From the NCBI GenBank assembly GCA_965203755.1, contig OZ241910.1:2914001-2978000 (forward strand): 64,000 nt of DNA, read 5' to 3'. The notes beneath the pieces were generated by a model. That model did not search any database, was not told the DNA's origin, and saw nothing but the letters and a program-made list of their open reading frames with translations. Shown piece after piece: positions 7,159-15,260 of the stretch. The stretch's first letter is position 1. The number at the start of each line of letters is the position of its first letter. Source of the stretch: UBA6055 sp965203755 (GTDB lineage: Bacteria; Chloroflexota; Anaerolineae; Aggregatilineales; Phototrophicaceae). A program made the position numbers and the translations under genes.

Positions 7159-8469
7159 TTACCAAATCGGCTGTGGACTCAATTCAGTTTCGATGCGCGT
7201 CGCGTCTGCGCCCAGCTGCCGCAGCAAATCTTCAATGTGTTCATAGCCGCGGTCAATCTGATACGCATTTTCGATAATGCTTTCGCCCTTGGCCGCCAGC
7301 GCGGCAAGGAGTATCGCCGCGCCGGCGCGAATGCTCTCGGCCCTGATTCTGGCTGGCTTGAGTTGGTCAACGCCTTGGATAATGCAGACATCGCTCTGGC
7401 TGATCAGAACCTCGGCGCCCATTTGCAGCAGGGCATCGACATAGTCATATCGGTTCTCGAATATCCGTTCGCGGATATAGCTTGCGCCGCTGGCGAACGT
7501 TGACAGGACAGCGATACAGGGCTGTAAATCCGTGGGGAAGCCTGGATAAGGATGGGTCATAATGTTGATGGGATTCATAGCCCGGCCGACAGGCCGGCGA
7601 ACGCGGACTGACTTGCCGGCGACATCAATGTCCACACCCATTTGCTCCAATTTGGCGGTCACAATACGCAGATGATTAGGTTCGATATCGCGAATGGTCA
7701 CATCGCCGCCGGTGATGGCGGCCGCCATCATCATGGTGCCGGCGACCAGCCGGTCAGGCATTGGCGAATACTCAACCGGCTGGAGCTTAGGCACGCCGTT
7801 GATCACCAAGGTATGCGTGCCCAAACCGCGAATGTCGGCCCCCATCGCCATCAGAAAATTGCCAAAGTCAAGCACTTCCGGTTCAACCGAAGCGTTTTCG
7901 ATAATAGTCTGGCCATCGGCCAAGGCCGCCGCCAGCATCAGATTCTCCGTTCCCGTATGGCTGGGAAAATCAAGATAGAGCAGGGCGCCCTTGAAACGTC
8001 CGCCGGCGAGGTCGATCACGGTGCGCCCGTCCTCAAAATACCGCACCTTGGCGCCCAGCCGGGCGAAGCCGCGGTGATGAAAGTCGATGTTCCGCGCGCC
8101 GATGTCGCAGCCGCCGCTGCCAGGCAATTCGACGTAGCCAAGCCGGATTTGCAGCGGCGCCAGAAAGAGAACCGAGCCGCGAAAACGCGCCGCGAGTTCG
8201 TCAGGCAGGATACCGCTTGAAACATCGGCGGCGCTGATTCTGACGGTCTTGGCATGTTTGTCATAATTGACCGCCGCGCCGACAGCCCGCAGCAGTTCAA
8301 AAGCGCAGTTCACATCCTCAATATCCGGCACGCCATGCAAAACAGTCTCGCCGCTTTCCACAGCAAGCGATGCCGCAATCATCGCCAAGATGGCGTTTTT
8401 GGCGCGCTGGACTCGGATTTCGCCGTAAAGAGAGCGCCCCCCGACCACACGCAGGGCTGAAGCATTCAT
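7159..8469 (-). CDS. murA: UDP-N-acetylglucosamine 1-carboxyvinyltransferase
   Basis: 436 aa. Transfers enolpyruvate from PEP to UDP-GlcNAc, the first committed step of peptidoglycan synthesis, in the cytoplasm. KN pair at residues 24-25 and the active-site loop ELPGSGGCDIGAR with the catalytic Cys121 (the fosfomycin target) are present. The EPSP-synthase repeats continue to ENAYQIDRGYEHIEDLLRQLGA at the C-terminus. Start ATG 8469 has AGGAGG 5 nt upstream. It is transcribed towards leuB and away from metB. Confidence 0.96.
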   Translation of the reverse strand: MNASALRVVGGRSLYGEIRVQRAKNAILAMIAASLAVESGETVLHGVPDIEDVNCAFELLRAVGAAVNYDKHAKTVRISAADVSSGILPDELAARFRGSVLFLAPLQIRLGYVELPGSGGCDIGARNIDFHHRGFARLGAKVRYFEDGRTVIDLAGGRFKGALLYLDFPSHTGTENLMLAAALADGQTIIENASVEPEVLDFGNFLMAMGADIRGLGTHTLVINGVPKLQPVEYSPMPDRLVAGTMMMAAAITGGDVTIRDIEPNHLRIVTAKLEQMGVDIDVAGKSVRVRRPVGRAMNPINIMTHPYPGFPTDLQPCIAVLSTFASGASYIRERIFENRYDYVDALLQMGAEVLISQSDVCIIQGVDQLKPARIRAESIRAGAAILLAALAAKGESIIENAYQIDRGYEHIEDLLRQLGADATRIETELSPQPIW

Positions 8470-8558
8470 ATTGCCTCCTAATATTTACCGCGTCATTTTG
8501 AACGACTCTGGCAAAAAAAGCAAGATGAAGCTGGCTGCCCGCCGGAGCTTGCAAACAG

Positions 8559-8587
8559 TTGCATCTTGGGACAAGCTGTGATACAGT
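8559..8587 (+). promoter_or_regulatory. putative sigma70-type promoter for metB
   Basis: TTGCAT, a 17-nt spacer and TACAGT precede the SAM-type aptamer by about 35 bp. Transcription from about 8594 would include the whole riboswitch. The boxes are only partly consensus. Confidence 0.4.
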
Positions 8588-8621
8588 TCTGCCAATTAAC
8601 AACCAAACAGTAAGTTTTACG

Positions 8622-8721
8622 CTTATCCAGAGGCGGTGGAGAGACCGACTCGATGAAACCGCGGCAACCCCCAATGGCAATGGGAAGGTGCTAACTTCGG
8701 CAGAGCTTTCTGGAAGATGAG
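8622..8721 (+). promoter_or_regulatory. SAM-I (S-box) riboswitch aptamer
   Basis: Hallmark segments appear in order: CTTATCCAGAG at the 5' side, GGTGGAGAGACCGACTCGAT, GAAACCGCGGCAACC, then AAGGTGCTAACTTCGGCAGA and a 3' strand GATGAG (8716-8721) that pairs with CTTATC (8622-8627) to close P1. This is the SAM-I class pattern. It lies upstream of metB with an intrinsic terminator between, so high S-adenosylmethionine should stop transcription of this methionine-pathway gene. Confidence 0.92.
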
Positions 8722-8795
8722 GGTAAACGCCTGATGATTGCCTGTCAGGTTATTCCGTTGACTGTGCCGCAGTCACTTATGCTGAAGCCTGACGG

Positions 8796-8838
8796 AAGCC
8801 CAAGCTGGCGCTGCTCTTACCGCCGTTTGGGCTTTTTT
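8796..8838 (+). terminator. riboswitch expression-platform terminator
   Basis: Stem AAGCCCAA (8796-8803) with TTGGGCTT (8827-8834), an inner GGCG/CGCC pairing, and a T-run to 8838. It ends 19 bp before the metB start, as expected for a transcription-terminating SAM riboswitch. Confidence 0.85.
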
Positions 8839-8857
8839 GATTGATGAGGACCAAGCA

Positions 8858-10132
8858 ATGAACCCATCGAACCCAGCTAATAATCGGAAGCATGAAGGCT
8901 TTGAGGGAGCGAGTACCCAATCCGTGCATGGCGGAGCGCCAAGAGACAAAGGATTTCATTCGATCACAACACCGATTGTGCAATCCGCAACCTACACCTT
9001 CAAAAATACGCGCAAACTCATTGAGTTTTTGGATAAGAAAGCGTGTGGCGGTGAACTCGACCGCGAGGAATATGCCCGTTATGGCAATCCCTCCGTGTGG
9101 TCAGTCGAGAATCGAATCGCCAATCTGGAAGACGCCGATGATGCTGTTGTCTATCCGTCCGGCATGTCGGCGGTCACATCGCTTTTCCTCACCGTCTTGC
9201 GGCCGGATACTCACATTGTGATGACCGACGACTGCTATCGCCGCACCCGCCAGTTCTGTTTGACCACCCTGAAGAAATTTGGCATTGAGACCAGCATTGT
9301 TCCGATGGGAGACGACGATGCTCTGGAAGCCGCCATCATTCCCAAGAAGACGCGCTTCCTGTTCACCGAAACGCCGACCAACCCCTATTTGCGGGTGGCG
9401 AACCTGGAGCGCATCGCTGCGCTGGGCAAGCGGTATCGAGCCATGACACTCATGGATGCCACTTTTGCCACACCGATTAACCTGCGACCGCTTGAATATG
9501 GCATTGACTTTGTGATGCACAGCGCCACCAAGTATTTGGGCGGGCATAATGATGTTCTGGCCGGGGTGATTGCTGGCAGCCAAGCCCGTATCAAAGCGCT
9601 TAAAGACGCCCGCGGCATGTTTGGCAATGTGATTGACCCTCATCAAGCCTATCTGCTTGAACGGGGGCTGAAGACGCTGGCGGTGCGCGTCAAGCATCAA
9701 AACGAATCGGGCTTGAAAATCGCAAACTATCTCCAGCGGCATCCCAAAATCGAACGGGTCTTCTATCCTGGTTTAGAATCGCATCCAGATCATTCGATTG
9801 CCAAAGCCCAGATGAGCGGCTTTGGCGGCGTGGTCAGTTTTGAAGTCGCCGGCGGCTTGGAGACGACCAGTGATTTCATTGACCGCCTGCGAATTCCCTA
9901 TATCGCCCCTAGCCTTGGCGGCGTCGAAAGCCTGATCGAGCAGCCAGCCTATGTCAGTTATTATGATTTGAGCCGCGCCGAGCGACAGCTGATGGGCATC
10001 GGTGACAATCTGGTGCGATTTGCTTTGGGAATCGAAGATGCTGATGATATTATCGGTGATTTGGAACAATCTCTGCAAGCTGTGCCGGCGCGGCTTGCAG
10101 CCGACCGGACAAAATCATCTGTGCCTGGATAA
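8858..10132 (+). CDS. metB: cystathionine gamma-synthase (plant-like)
   Basis: 424 aa, PLP-dependent Cys/Met metabolism family. PLP lysine K225 in HSATKYLGGHNDVLAG; YGNPSVWSVENRIANLE and YPSGMSAV are family motifs. The run PYIAPSLGGVESLIEQPA and the TTDCYRKT-like segment (TDDCYRRT) are closer to plant cystathionine gamma-synthase than to E. coli MetB, judged from memory. It would join activated homoserine to cysteine. A gamma-synthase versus O-acyl-homoserine sulfhydrylase choice cannot be settled from sequence alone. Start ATG 8858 has GAGGA 7 nt upstream; a TTG at 8837 is inside the terminator. Controlled by the SAM riboswitch. Confidence 0.85.
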   Translation: MNPSNPANNRKHEGFEGASTQSVHGGAPRDKGFHSITTPIVQSATYTFKNTRKLIEFLDKKACGGELDREEYARYGNPSVWSVENRIANLEDADDAVVYPSGMSAVTSLFLTVLRPDTHIVMTDDCYRRTRQFCLTTLKKFGIETSIVPMGDDDALEAAIIPKKTRFLFTETPTNPYLRVANLERIAALGKRYRAMTLMDATFATPINLRPLEYGIDFVMHSATKYLGGHNDVLAGVIAGSQARIKALKDARGMFGNVIDPHQAYLLERGLKTLAVRVKHQNESGLKIANYLQRHPKIERVFYPGLESHPDHSIAKAQMSGFGGVVSFEVAGGLETTSDFIDRLRIPYIAPSLGGVESLIEQPAYVSYYDLSRAERQLMGIGDNLVRFALGIEDADDIIGDLEQSLQAVPARLAADRTKSSVPG

Positions 10133-10148
10133 GGTATCGCCGGATAAA

Positions 10149-11432
10149 TCACGGCGCGCCTAGCAGCCTGATGATTTCATGGATATTGGCCTCGGCTTGC
10201 AGCATCGCGTTGCGGTAGCGGGGGACAATGCCGTCCAGTTGATCCGCATGGTATCCAATCGCTGCTTCGGGGTCTTTCAGAATATGTCCTGTCAGCACGC
10301 CCACCACGGCATCACCGCTTTTGATAATGCCCTTGCTGACCAGCTTCCGGGCGCCGGCGACTGAACAGGCCGAGGCCGGTTCGCATCCAATGCCGAGACC
10401 ATCCACAATCGCTTTGGCATCCATAATCTGCTGGTCCGTCACCTCCTCAACCACGCCGCCAGTCCATTCGATGCTGCGAATCGCTTTCTGCAAATTGACC
10501 GGATTGCCGATCTTAATCGCAGTGGCGATAGTTTCGGCTTTCACTGGCTGGAAATCCCTAAATCCGCCCGCGAAATGTCGATACAAGGGGTTGGCGCCCT
10601 TGGCTTGAATGATGGCTAAACGCGGTATGCGGTCAATCAGACCGATTTGGCGCATCTCGAGCAGAGCCTTCCCAAAGGCCGAACTGTTGCCCAGATTCCC
10701 GCCCGGCGCCACAATCCAGTCAGGCGTTTGCCAGCGAAGCTGCTGCAAGGTTTCGAACATGATCGATTTCTGCCCTTCAAGGCGGAAGGGATTGACCGAG
10801 TTCAACACGTAGATGCCGAGTTTTTCTGATACTTGGCGAACCAATTCCAGATTGCGGTCAAAATCGGCGTTGATTTGCAGACACCTGGCGCCAAAGGCGA
10901 TGCCCTGCGCCAGTTTGCCCAGCGCAATCTGTTTGTTCTGCAAAAAGATGATGCCCTGCATATTCGCCCGCGCCGCATAAGCGGCCATCGAAGCCGATGT
11001 GTTGCCGGTCGAGGCACAGGCGACCCGCTCCATGCCAAGCGCTTTCGCTTGAGTCACGCCAGTGGTCATGCCGCGGTCTTTGAACGAGCCGGTTGGATTT
11101 TCGCCTTCGTGTTTGAGGTACAGACAGTCGACGCCAACGAAACTCGCAGCTCGCGGCAGTTCATACAGATTCGTGTTTCCTTCCATGCGGCTGACAATGT
11201 TTTCATCGTCGATCCCCGGATAGATGAGTTCCTTGTAACGCCAAACGCCACTGCTGTAGGGTGCATCCAAACTGCCCAGTCGGCGGTCAAACAGTTCACC
11301 GGTTAAGCGGGTTCCGGCGCCGCCGAAATCATGCTGAACATCAAGCAGGCCTTGGCAGCTTTCACAGGTGTACATAACTCGATGAATGGGGTATTGTTGT
11401 CCGCAATCCATACATTGCAGTATGCTTGGCAT
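10149..11432 (-). CDS. thrC: threonine synthase
   Basis: 427 aa, PLP fold type II. Converts O-phosphohomoserine to threonine. N-terminal zinc-ribbon-like cysteines (C7xxC10 and C23xxC26) precede the catalytic domain; PLP lysine K118 in GSFKDRGM; GNTSASMAAYAA binds the phosphate. Start ATG 11432 has AGAGGAA 7 nt upstream and is preferred over the ATG 36 nt earlier. It is divergent from thrB with about 50 bp between starts, so the two pathway partners probably share one regulatory region. Confidence 0.93.
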   Translation of the reverse strand: MPSILQCMDCGQQYPIHRVMYTCESCQGLLDVQHDFGGAGTRLTGELFDRRLGSLDAPYSSGVWRYKELIYPGIDDENIVSRMEGNTNLYELPRAASFVGVDCLYLKHEGENPTGSFKDRGMTTGVTQAKALGMERVACASTGNTSASMAAYAARANMQGIIFLQNKQIALGKLAQGIAFGARCLQINADFDRNLELVRQVSEKLGIYVLNSVNPFRLEGQKSIMFETLQQLRWQTPDWIVAPGGNLGNSSAFGKALLEMRQIGLIDRIPRLAIIQAKGANPLYRHFAGGFRDFQPVKAETIATAIKIGNPVNLQKAIRSIEWTGGVVEEVTDQQIMDAKAIVDGLGIGCEPASACSVAGARKLVSKGIIKSGDAVVGVLTGHILKDPEAAIGYHADQLDGIVPRYRNAMLQAEANIHEIIRLLGAP

Positions 11433-11482
11433 TCGCAGTTCCTCTCGCTGTGGCGGCGATTTTCGCAAGGATAGCGATTTTT

Positions 11483-12424
11483 ATGGCATTTACCAGAGCA
11501 GAAGCCTTCGCGCCGGCCACGGTGGCCAACCTTGGCGTTGGCTTTGATATCCTCGGCCTGGCGCTGGTAGGCATGGGCGACCGGGCTGTCGTTGAGTTTC
11601 AGGAGTCGCCGGAAATCGTGATTACAGATATCGAGGGCGATGATGGCAAGCTCCCGCGCGAAGCGGATAAAAATGTCGCCTCTGTTTCTGCCAGGACGTT
11701 TCTGGAACACATGGGGGAAAAGCGCGGCATCAAAATGAAGCTGGTCAAAGGCTTGCCCTTGGCCAGCGGCTTGGGAAGCAGCGCGGCCAGCGCCGTCGTT
11801 TCAGTGATGGCGCTGAATAAATTGTATGGCGAACCGTTCACGCGGGAACAGCTGCTGCCGTTTTGTCTCGAAGGCGAGGCGCTGGTGAGCGGCTATCACG
11901 CCGACAATGTAGCCCCTTGCCTGCTTGGCGGCATTGCTTTGGTCGCCGGCATCACGGTGGATGCCATCCAACCCCTGCCGATTCCGGACAATCTGCATTT
12001 GGCGCTGGCAACGCCCGAAGTCGCCGTGCCGACTGCCCAGGCGCGTGCCGTGCTGCCGCCGGATATCTCACTGAATACCCTGGTCTACCAAACCGGCAAA
12101 GTCGCCCGGCTGGTTGATGCGCTGCATCGGGGAGACTTGCCGGCTTTGGCAGAAGCAATGGAAAATGACCGCGTAGTCGAACCGGCGCGCGCCGGGCTGA
12201 TGCCATTGCTTGATGAAATCCGCGCGGCATCCAAACGGGCCGGCGCGGCCGCGGTCTTTATTGGCGGCGCCGGCCCGACCCTCTGCGCCGTCTGTGACAA
12301 TGAAACGACATCCAAGCGCGTTGCCGAAACGATGAAGATGATCTATCAGTCCATTAACATGAACTGCATCGCCCAGGCCACGCGCGTCGACCGCCGCGGC
12401 TCGGTCATACTAAGCGCAGAATAG
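11483..12424 (+). CDS. thrB: homoserine kinase
   Basis: 313 aa, GHMP kinase. Phosphorylates homoserine to supply ThrC. N-terminal ATVANLGVGFDILGLAL and the ATP-binding loop PLASGLGSSAASAVVSV are diagnostic; the C-terminal FIGGAGPTLCAVCD closes the fold. Start ATG 11483 follows AAGGA by 11 nt; upstream in-frame start codons lie in the promoter of divergent thrC. Confidence 0.95.
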   Translation: MAFTRAEAFAPATVANLGVGFDILGLALVGMGDRAVVEFQESPEIVITDIEGDDGKLPREADKNVASVSARTFLEHMGEKRGIKMKLVKGLPLASGLGSSAASAVVSVMALNKLYGEPFTREQLLPFCLEGEALVSGYHADNVAPCLLGGIALVAGITVDAIQPLPIPDNLHLALATPEVAVPTAQARAVLPPDISLNTLVYQTGKVARLVDALHRGDLPALAEAMENDRVVEPARAGLMPLLDEIRAASKRAGAAAVFIGGAGPTLCAVCDNETTSKRVAETMKMIYQSINMNCIAQATRVDRRGSVILSAE

Positions 12425-12447
12425 ACGCTGGCTAAAACCGGCCGGCT

Positions 12448-13629
12448 TTATTCAGGCGGCAGCAGCACCAGCGAACCCGGCCGGTCAAGCCAGACGCAGG
12501 TCCTGCCTTCAGCCACGCGGGCTTGCAGCGGCACCTGCGTCCGCGGAATCGTGGCGGCATCCAACAAAATGACCCGGCCGACATAGGGGAAACAGATTTC
12601 AACCCCCTGCTCGACATAGCCGTAGACATCTAGCGCCGCCAGTGGCCCGGCGTCAATCAATGACTGAATGCCGATGCCGGCGCCGTCAAGCTGACGGAAA
12701 TGGATGTCGCTGCCCAAGCCATGGGTGGCGCTGATCGTTATGCCGGTGTCCTGTTGCAGTTCGGTGTATTCCTGGCTGTATGACGATGGCGGCCGCGGCG
12801 TCTTTGTTGGCCATGGCGTTGGCGTCGGCTTCGGCTTCGGCTTCGGACAGCGGCTGTTGTCTCTCTGGTCATCAACAGCGGCGCCAGTTCGCAGTCCGAT
12901 GTCCGTCGCCGGTGTACCGTTTGTATTTAAATTGTTTTCAAATTGTATGCAGCCGCGCAGCGTGAGCCGGTCGCCAGTTCCCTGTAACCTGACGACCGCT
13001 GGGTGGCCGCGGTTATTCTTGAAAATTCCGCCGTCTATGGAGACTGGACCGGCGTTCCAAATCTGCAAAGCGGTTCCGCGTTCGGGCCGCCACTCCCCGG
13101 CGTCGTTGTTGATGAACTGGACATTGGTAAAAGCGGCTTCTGCTCCTGTGCCGGATATCCACACGGCGGAGATTCCGCCATCATTCGTATACTGTGGCTT
13201 AAGGTCTCTGATGATAAGGTTGCGGGCGTTAAGTCTTGCTCCATTACGCACGGTAAGGGGCGTCCCTATCGCAATAAAGCCGTCGCCGCGGATGGCGATA
13301 TTGTTCAAATTGAGAACAGTGCCGCTGCCTTGAGCCATGACGACCCAGTTGTTTCCGCCGCCGATAATGCTGTAGCCGTTGCCGTTGATGGTGAACTCAC
13401 CCGAATGAACGCGGATATATGCGTTGCCAGGCGGCCAGCGCGGCACGACGCAATTCGCAGTCAGATTCCAGACCTTTTGGGTGGTGCTGCTAGTCCAAGT
13501 GGTCGGGGCTGTTGGCAAACCACAGTCTGGAACGGGCACGGTCAGGGGCGTGTCGGTTGGCGCTTGGCTTTGGACGGGTAAAGCGAGGATGAAAGACAAA
13601 CAGAAAAACAAAACGAGCTTGACGTTCAT
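12448..13629 (-). CDS. secreted right-handed beta-helix-like protein
   Basis: 393 aa with a clear signal peptide (VKLVLFFCLSFILALPVQSQA). Residues about 60-250 show repetitive short hydrophobic strands with N and G turns (GEFTINGNGYSIIGGGNNW, LNLNNIAIRGDGFIAIG), typical of parallel beta-helix or pectate-lyase-like folds. A Pro/Lys/Thr linker (KPKPKPTPTPWPTKTPRPP) then leads to a small C-terminal domain. Exported; function unknown. AGGAG lies 8 nt before ATG 13629. Its upstream region is only 33 bp long before a 17-bp tandem repeat array begins, so the array occupies its promoter zone. It converges with thrB. Confidence 0.75.
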   Translation of the reverse strand: MNVKLVLFFCLSFILALPVQSQAPTDTPLTVPVPDCGLPTAPTTWTSSTTQKVWNLTANCVVPRWPPGNAYIRVHSGEFTINGNGYSIIGGGNNWVVMAQGSGTVLNLNNIAIRGDGFIAIGTPLTVRNGARLNARNLIIRDLKPQYTNDGGISAVWISGTGAEAAFTNVQFINNDAGEWRPERGTALQIWNAGPVSIDGGIFKNNRGHPAVVRLQGTGDRLTLRGCIQFENNLNTNGTPATDIGLRTGAAVDDQRDNSRCPKPKPKPTPTPWPTKTPRPPSSYSQEYTELQQDTGITISATHGLGSDIHFRQLDGAGIGIQSLIDAGPLAALDVYGYVEQGVEICFPYVGRVILLDAATIPRTQVPLQARVAEGRTCVWLDRPGSLVLLPPE

Positions 13630-13662
13630 TGTCGAATCTCCTACAGGTTACAATAATAGCCT

Positions 13663-13917
13663 AAGAACTCGCCCTAAATAAGAACTCGCCCTAAATAAGA
13701 ACTCGCCCTAAATAAGAACTCGCCCTAAATAAGAACTCGCCCTAAATAAGAACTCGCCCTAAATAAGAACTCGCCCTAAATAAGAACTCGCCCTAAATAA
13801 GAACTCGCCCTAAATAAGAACTCGCCCTAAATAAGAACTCGCCCTAAATAAGAACTCGCCCTAAATAAGAACTCGCCCTAAATAAGAACTCGCCCTAAAT
13901 AAGAACTCGCCCTAAAT
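13663..13917. repeat. perfect tandem repeat, 15 copies of a 17-bp unit
   Basis: Unit AAGAACTCGCCCTAAAT repeated head to tail exactly 15 times (255 bp) with no spacers and no visible base changes. It is non-coding: 17 is not a multiple of three and the unit contains TAA. It lies between the start of the secreted protein gene (minus) and the iscX-nuo promoter (plus). Perfect identity suggests recent expansion by slippage, and copy number is probably variable between strains. Confidence 0.97.
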
Positions 13918-14067
13918 AAAGTATATTATCGACAATTTTATCGTCTGTCAAGGCTCTTTTCAACTCTCTTCTATAAAGAGGGGGAATTGAAAGCCGCAGG
14001 CCTCCTATTCCTGGAGACTGGTGGAAATGCTCGCCATATTGTTCATTCCTTTCAAATTGTGAAATTC
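13918..14067. other. intergenic spacer after tandem repeat
   Basis: About 150 bp of lower GC without a supported gene. It contains a short inverted repeat CTCTT-CTATA-AAGAG near 13966-13980. ORFs here on both strands have no SD and no recognisable protein. Confidence 0.5.
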
Positions 14068-14097
14068 TTGACAATCGCATGGTCACTCTATTATACT
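14068..14097 (+). promoter_or_regulatory. sigma70-type promoter of the iscX-nuo operon
   Basis: Consensus TTGACA (14068-14073), an 18-nt spacer and TATACT (14092-14097), about 60 bp before iscX. This is the best promoter match in the window. The TATACTTG form recurs before mrp and msrB. Confidence 0.7.
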
Positions 14098-14158
14098 TGC
14101 TGCATGACAGTGATTCGCAGTAAGCGTTTTCGGATAAGCATGGTAGAATGTAACCGTC

Positions 14159-14368
14159 ATGTGCCAAAGGCTCTATTGGGATGCTTCATACGAAATCGTC
14201 TTGGCGTTGATGGCTGCCTATCCCAATATAGAGTTGGAAGCCTTGAGCTTGGGTGACTTGAACGCACGGATTGTTGCTTTGCCCGGCTTTGCCGATGATC
14301 CCGAGTTGGTCAATGATGGTATTTTGAAAGCGATACTGCGCGAGTGGTATGAGGAGATCGGCGCCTAA
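14159..14368 (+). CDS. iscX: Fe-S cluster assembly protein IscX
   Basis: 69 aa, matching the IscX/YfhJ family along its whole length. The start LYWDASYEIVLALMAAYPN corresponds to the WTD...IALAL..KYPD segment, the middle has SLGDLNARIVALPGF, and the end DDPELVNDGILKAILREWYEE matches the DDPERSNEKILEAIL...W region. IscX is a small acidic adaptor that binds iron and the cysteine desulfurase IscS. It is normally at the end of an isc operon; here it is the first gene of a nuo operon and no other isc gene is nearby. Its stop is 1 nt before the nuoB ATG 14370. Confidence 0.85.
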   Translation: MCQRLYWDASYEIVLALMAAYPNIELEALSLGDLNARIVALPGFADDPELVNDGILKAILREWYEEIGA

Positions 14369-14369
14369 G

Positions 14370-15254
14370 ATGGAATTGAATTTGCAGGAATTACATGAAA
14401 CCGAGTTCCCGGTTCCAGTGGAGTTGGAAAACAATCTTGCGATTACCAGCTTGAGCCAGCTTTATAATTGGGGGCGCCGCAACTCGATGTGGCCGATGCT
14501 GTTTGGGCTTGCCTGCTGCGCCATCGAAATGATTGCGACTGCATCCTCCCGTTTTGATTTTTCCCGCTTTGGCTTTGAAGTCATGCGGGCGACTCCCCGA
14601 CAGGCTGATTTGATGATTGTCTCTGGCACCGTGACCAAAAAGATGGTCGTCCCGATTGTGCGTTTGTATAACCAGATGCCGGAGCCGAAATATGTTTTGG
14701 CGATGGGCGCCTGCGCCAGCGGCGGCGGCCCATTCAAAGAGGGCTACAATGTGGTTTCGGGAATGGACAAGTATCTGCCGGTGGATGTCTATGTTCCCGG
14801 CTGTCCGCCCACCCCCCAGGCTTTGCTTTATGGCATGATCGCGCTGCAAAGAAAAATCGACGGCCAGAGTATCGCCAATGGCGATGATGTGCCTTGGTAT
14901 GGGGTCGGGCCAGCAGAACCCACCCCGGTGCCGGTGCTGGGACCAGACATCATTGACCCTCGCCAAATGGACATGATCCGCCGCCATGCGGAAACGGCCG
15001 CCCAAGGCATTGAACTGCTGGGGCGGCGCGAACTGCCGGCAGCGACTGCGGCTGTAACCGCCAAGTCCAAGCCCAAAGAACCAGGCGCGGCATCAGCGGC
15101 GTCTGTTTCCGATGATGCCCTCAATTATCAGCTTCCAACCGGCGGCGCTCCTTGGACCGAAGCGGAAGACATCCGCGAAAAGCGCCGTTTGCGCGCTTTG
15201 GCGCGTAAAGCGGTTCGCGCATCGCGCCGGGCGCTGCAAGCCGAAGAGGAATAA
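14370..15254 (+). CDS. nuoB: NADH-quinone oxidoreductase subunit B with basic C-terminal tail
   Basis: 294 aa; the family is usually about 160-200. Residues about 1-180 are the complex I 20-kDa subunit. Ligands of cluster N2 are visible in GLACCAIEM (two adjacent Cys), MGACASGG and VPGCPPTPQ. From about residue 200 an extra Ala/Pro-rich tail ends in a basic helix after APWTEAEDIREKRR. A similar PW-acidic-basic tail ends NuoI. I prefer ATG 14370, directly after the iscX stop; an in-frame ATG at 14349 inside iscX is possible. Confidence 0.93.
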   Translation: MELNLQELHETEFPVPVELENNLAITSLSQLYNWGRRNSMWPMLFGLACCAIEMIATASSRFDFSRFGFEVMRATPRQADLMIVSGTVTKKMVVPIVRLYNQMPEPKYVLAMGACASGGGPFKEGYNVVSGMDKYLPVDVYVPGCPPTPQALLYGMIALQRKIDGQSIANGDDVPWYGVGPAEPTPVPVLGPDIIDPRQMDMIRRHAETAAQGIELLGRRELPAATAAVTAKSKPKEPGAASAASVSDDALNYQLPTGGAPWTEAEDIREKRRLRALARKAVRASRRALQAEEE

Positions 15255-15260
15255 CCCAAG

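Noticed and set aside
7642..8220. 192-codon ORF on the plus strand
   Set aside because: Antisense to murA; no SD and biased composition.
13663..13917. Possible CRISPR array
   Set aside because: The 17-bp units are directly adjacent with no spacers, and no cas genes are present.
13895..14167. 90-codon minus-strand ORF next to the tandem repeat
   Set aside because: It starts within iscX upstream DNA, has no SD, runs into the repeat array and resembles no protein.
13987..14256. 89-codon plus-strand ORF
   Set aside because: It overlaps the TTGACA/TATACT promoter and iscX in a different frame; iscX matches a known family.
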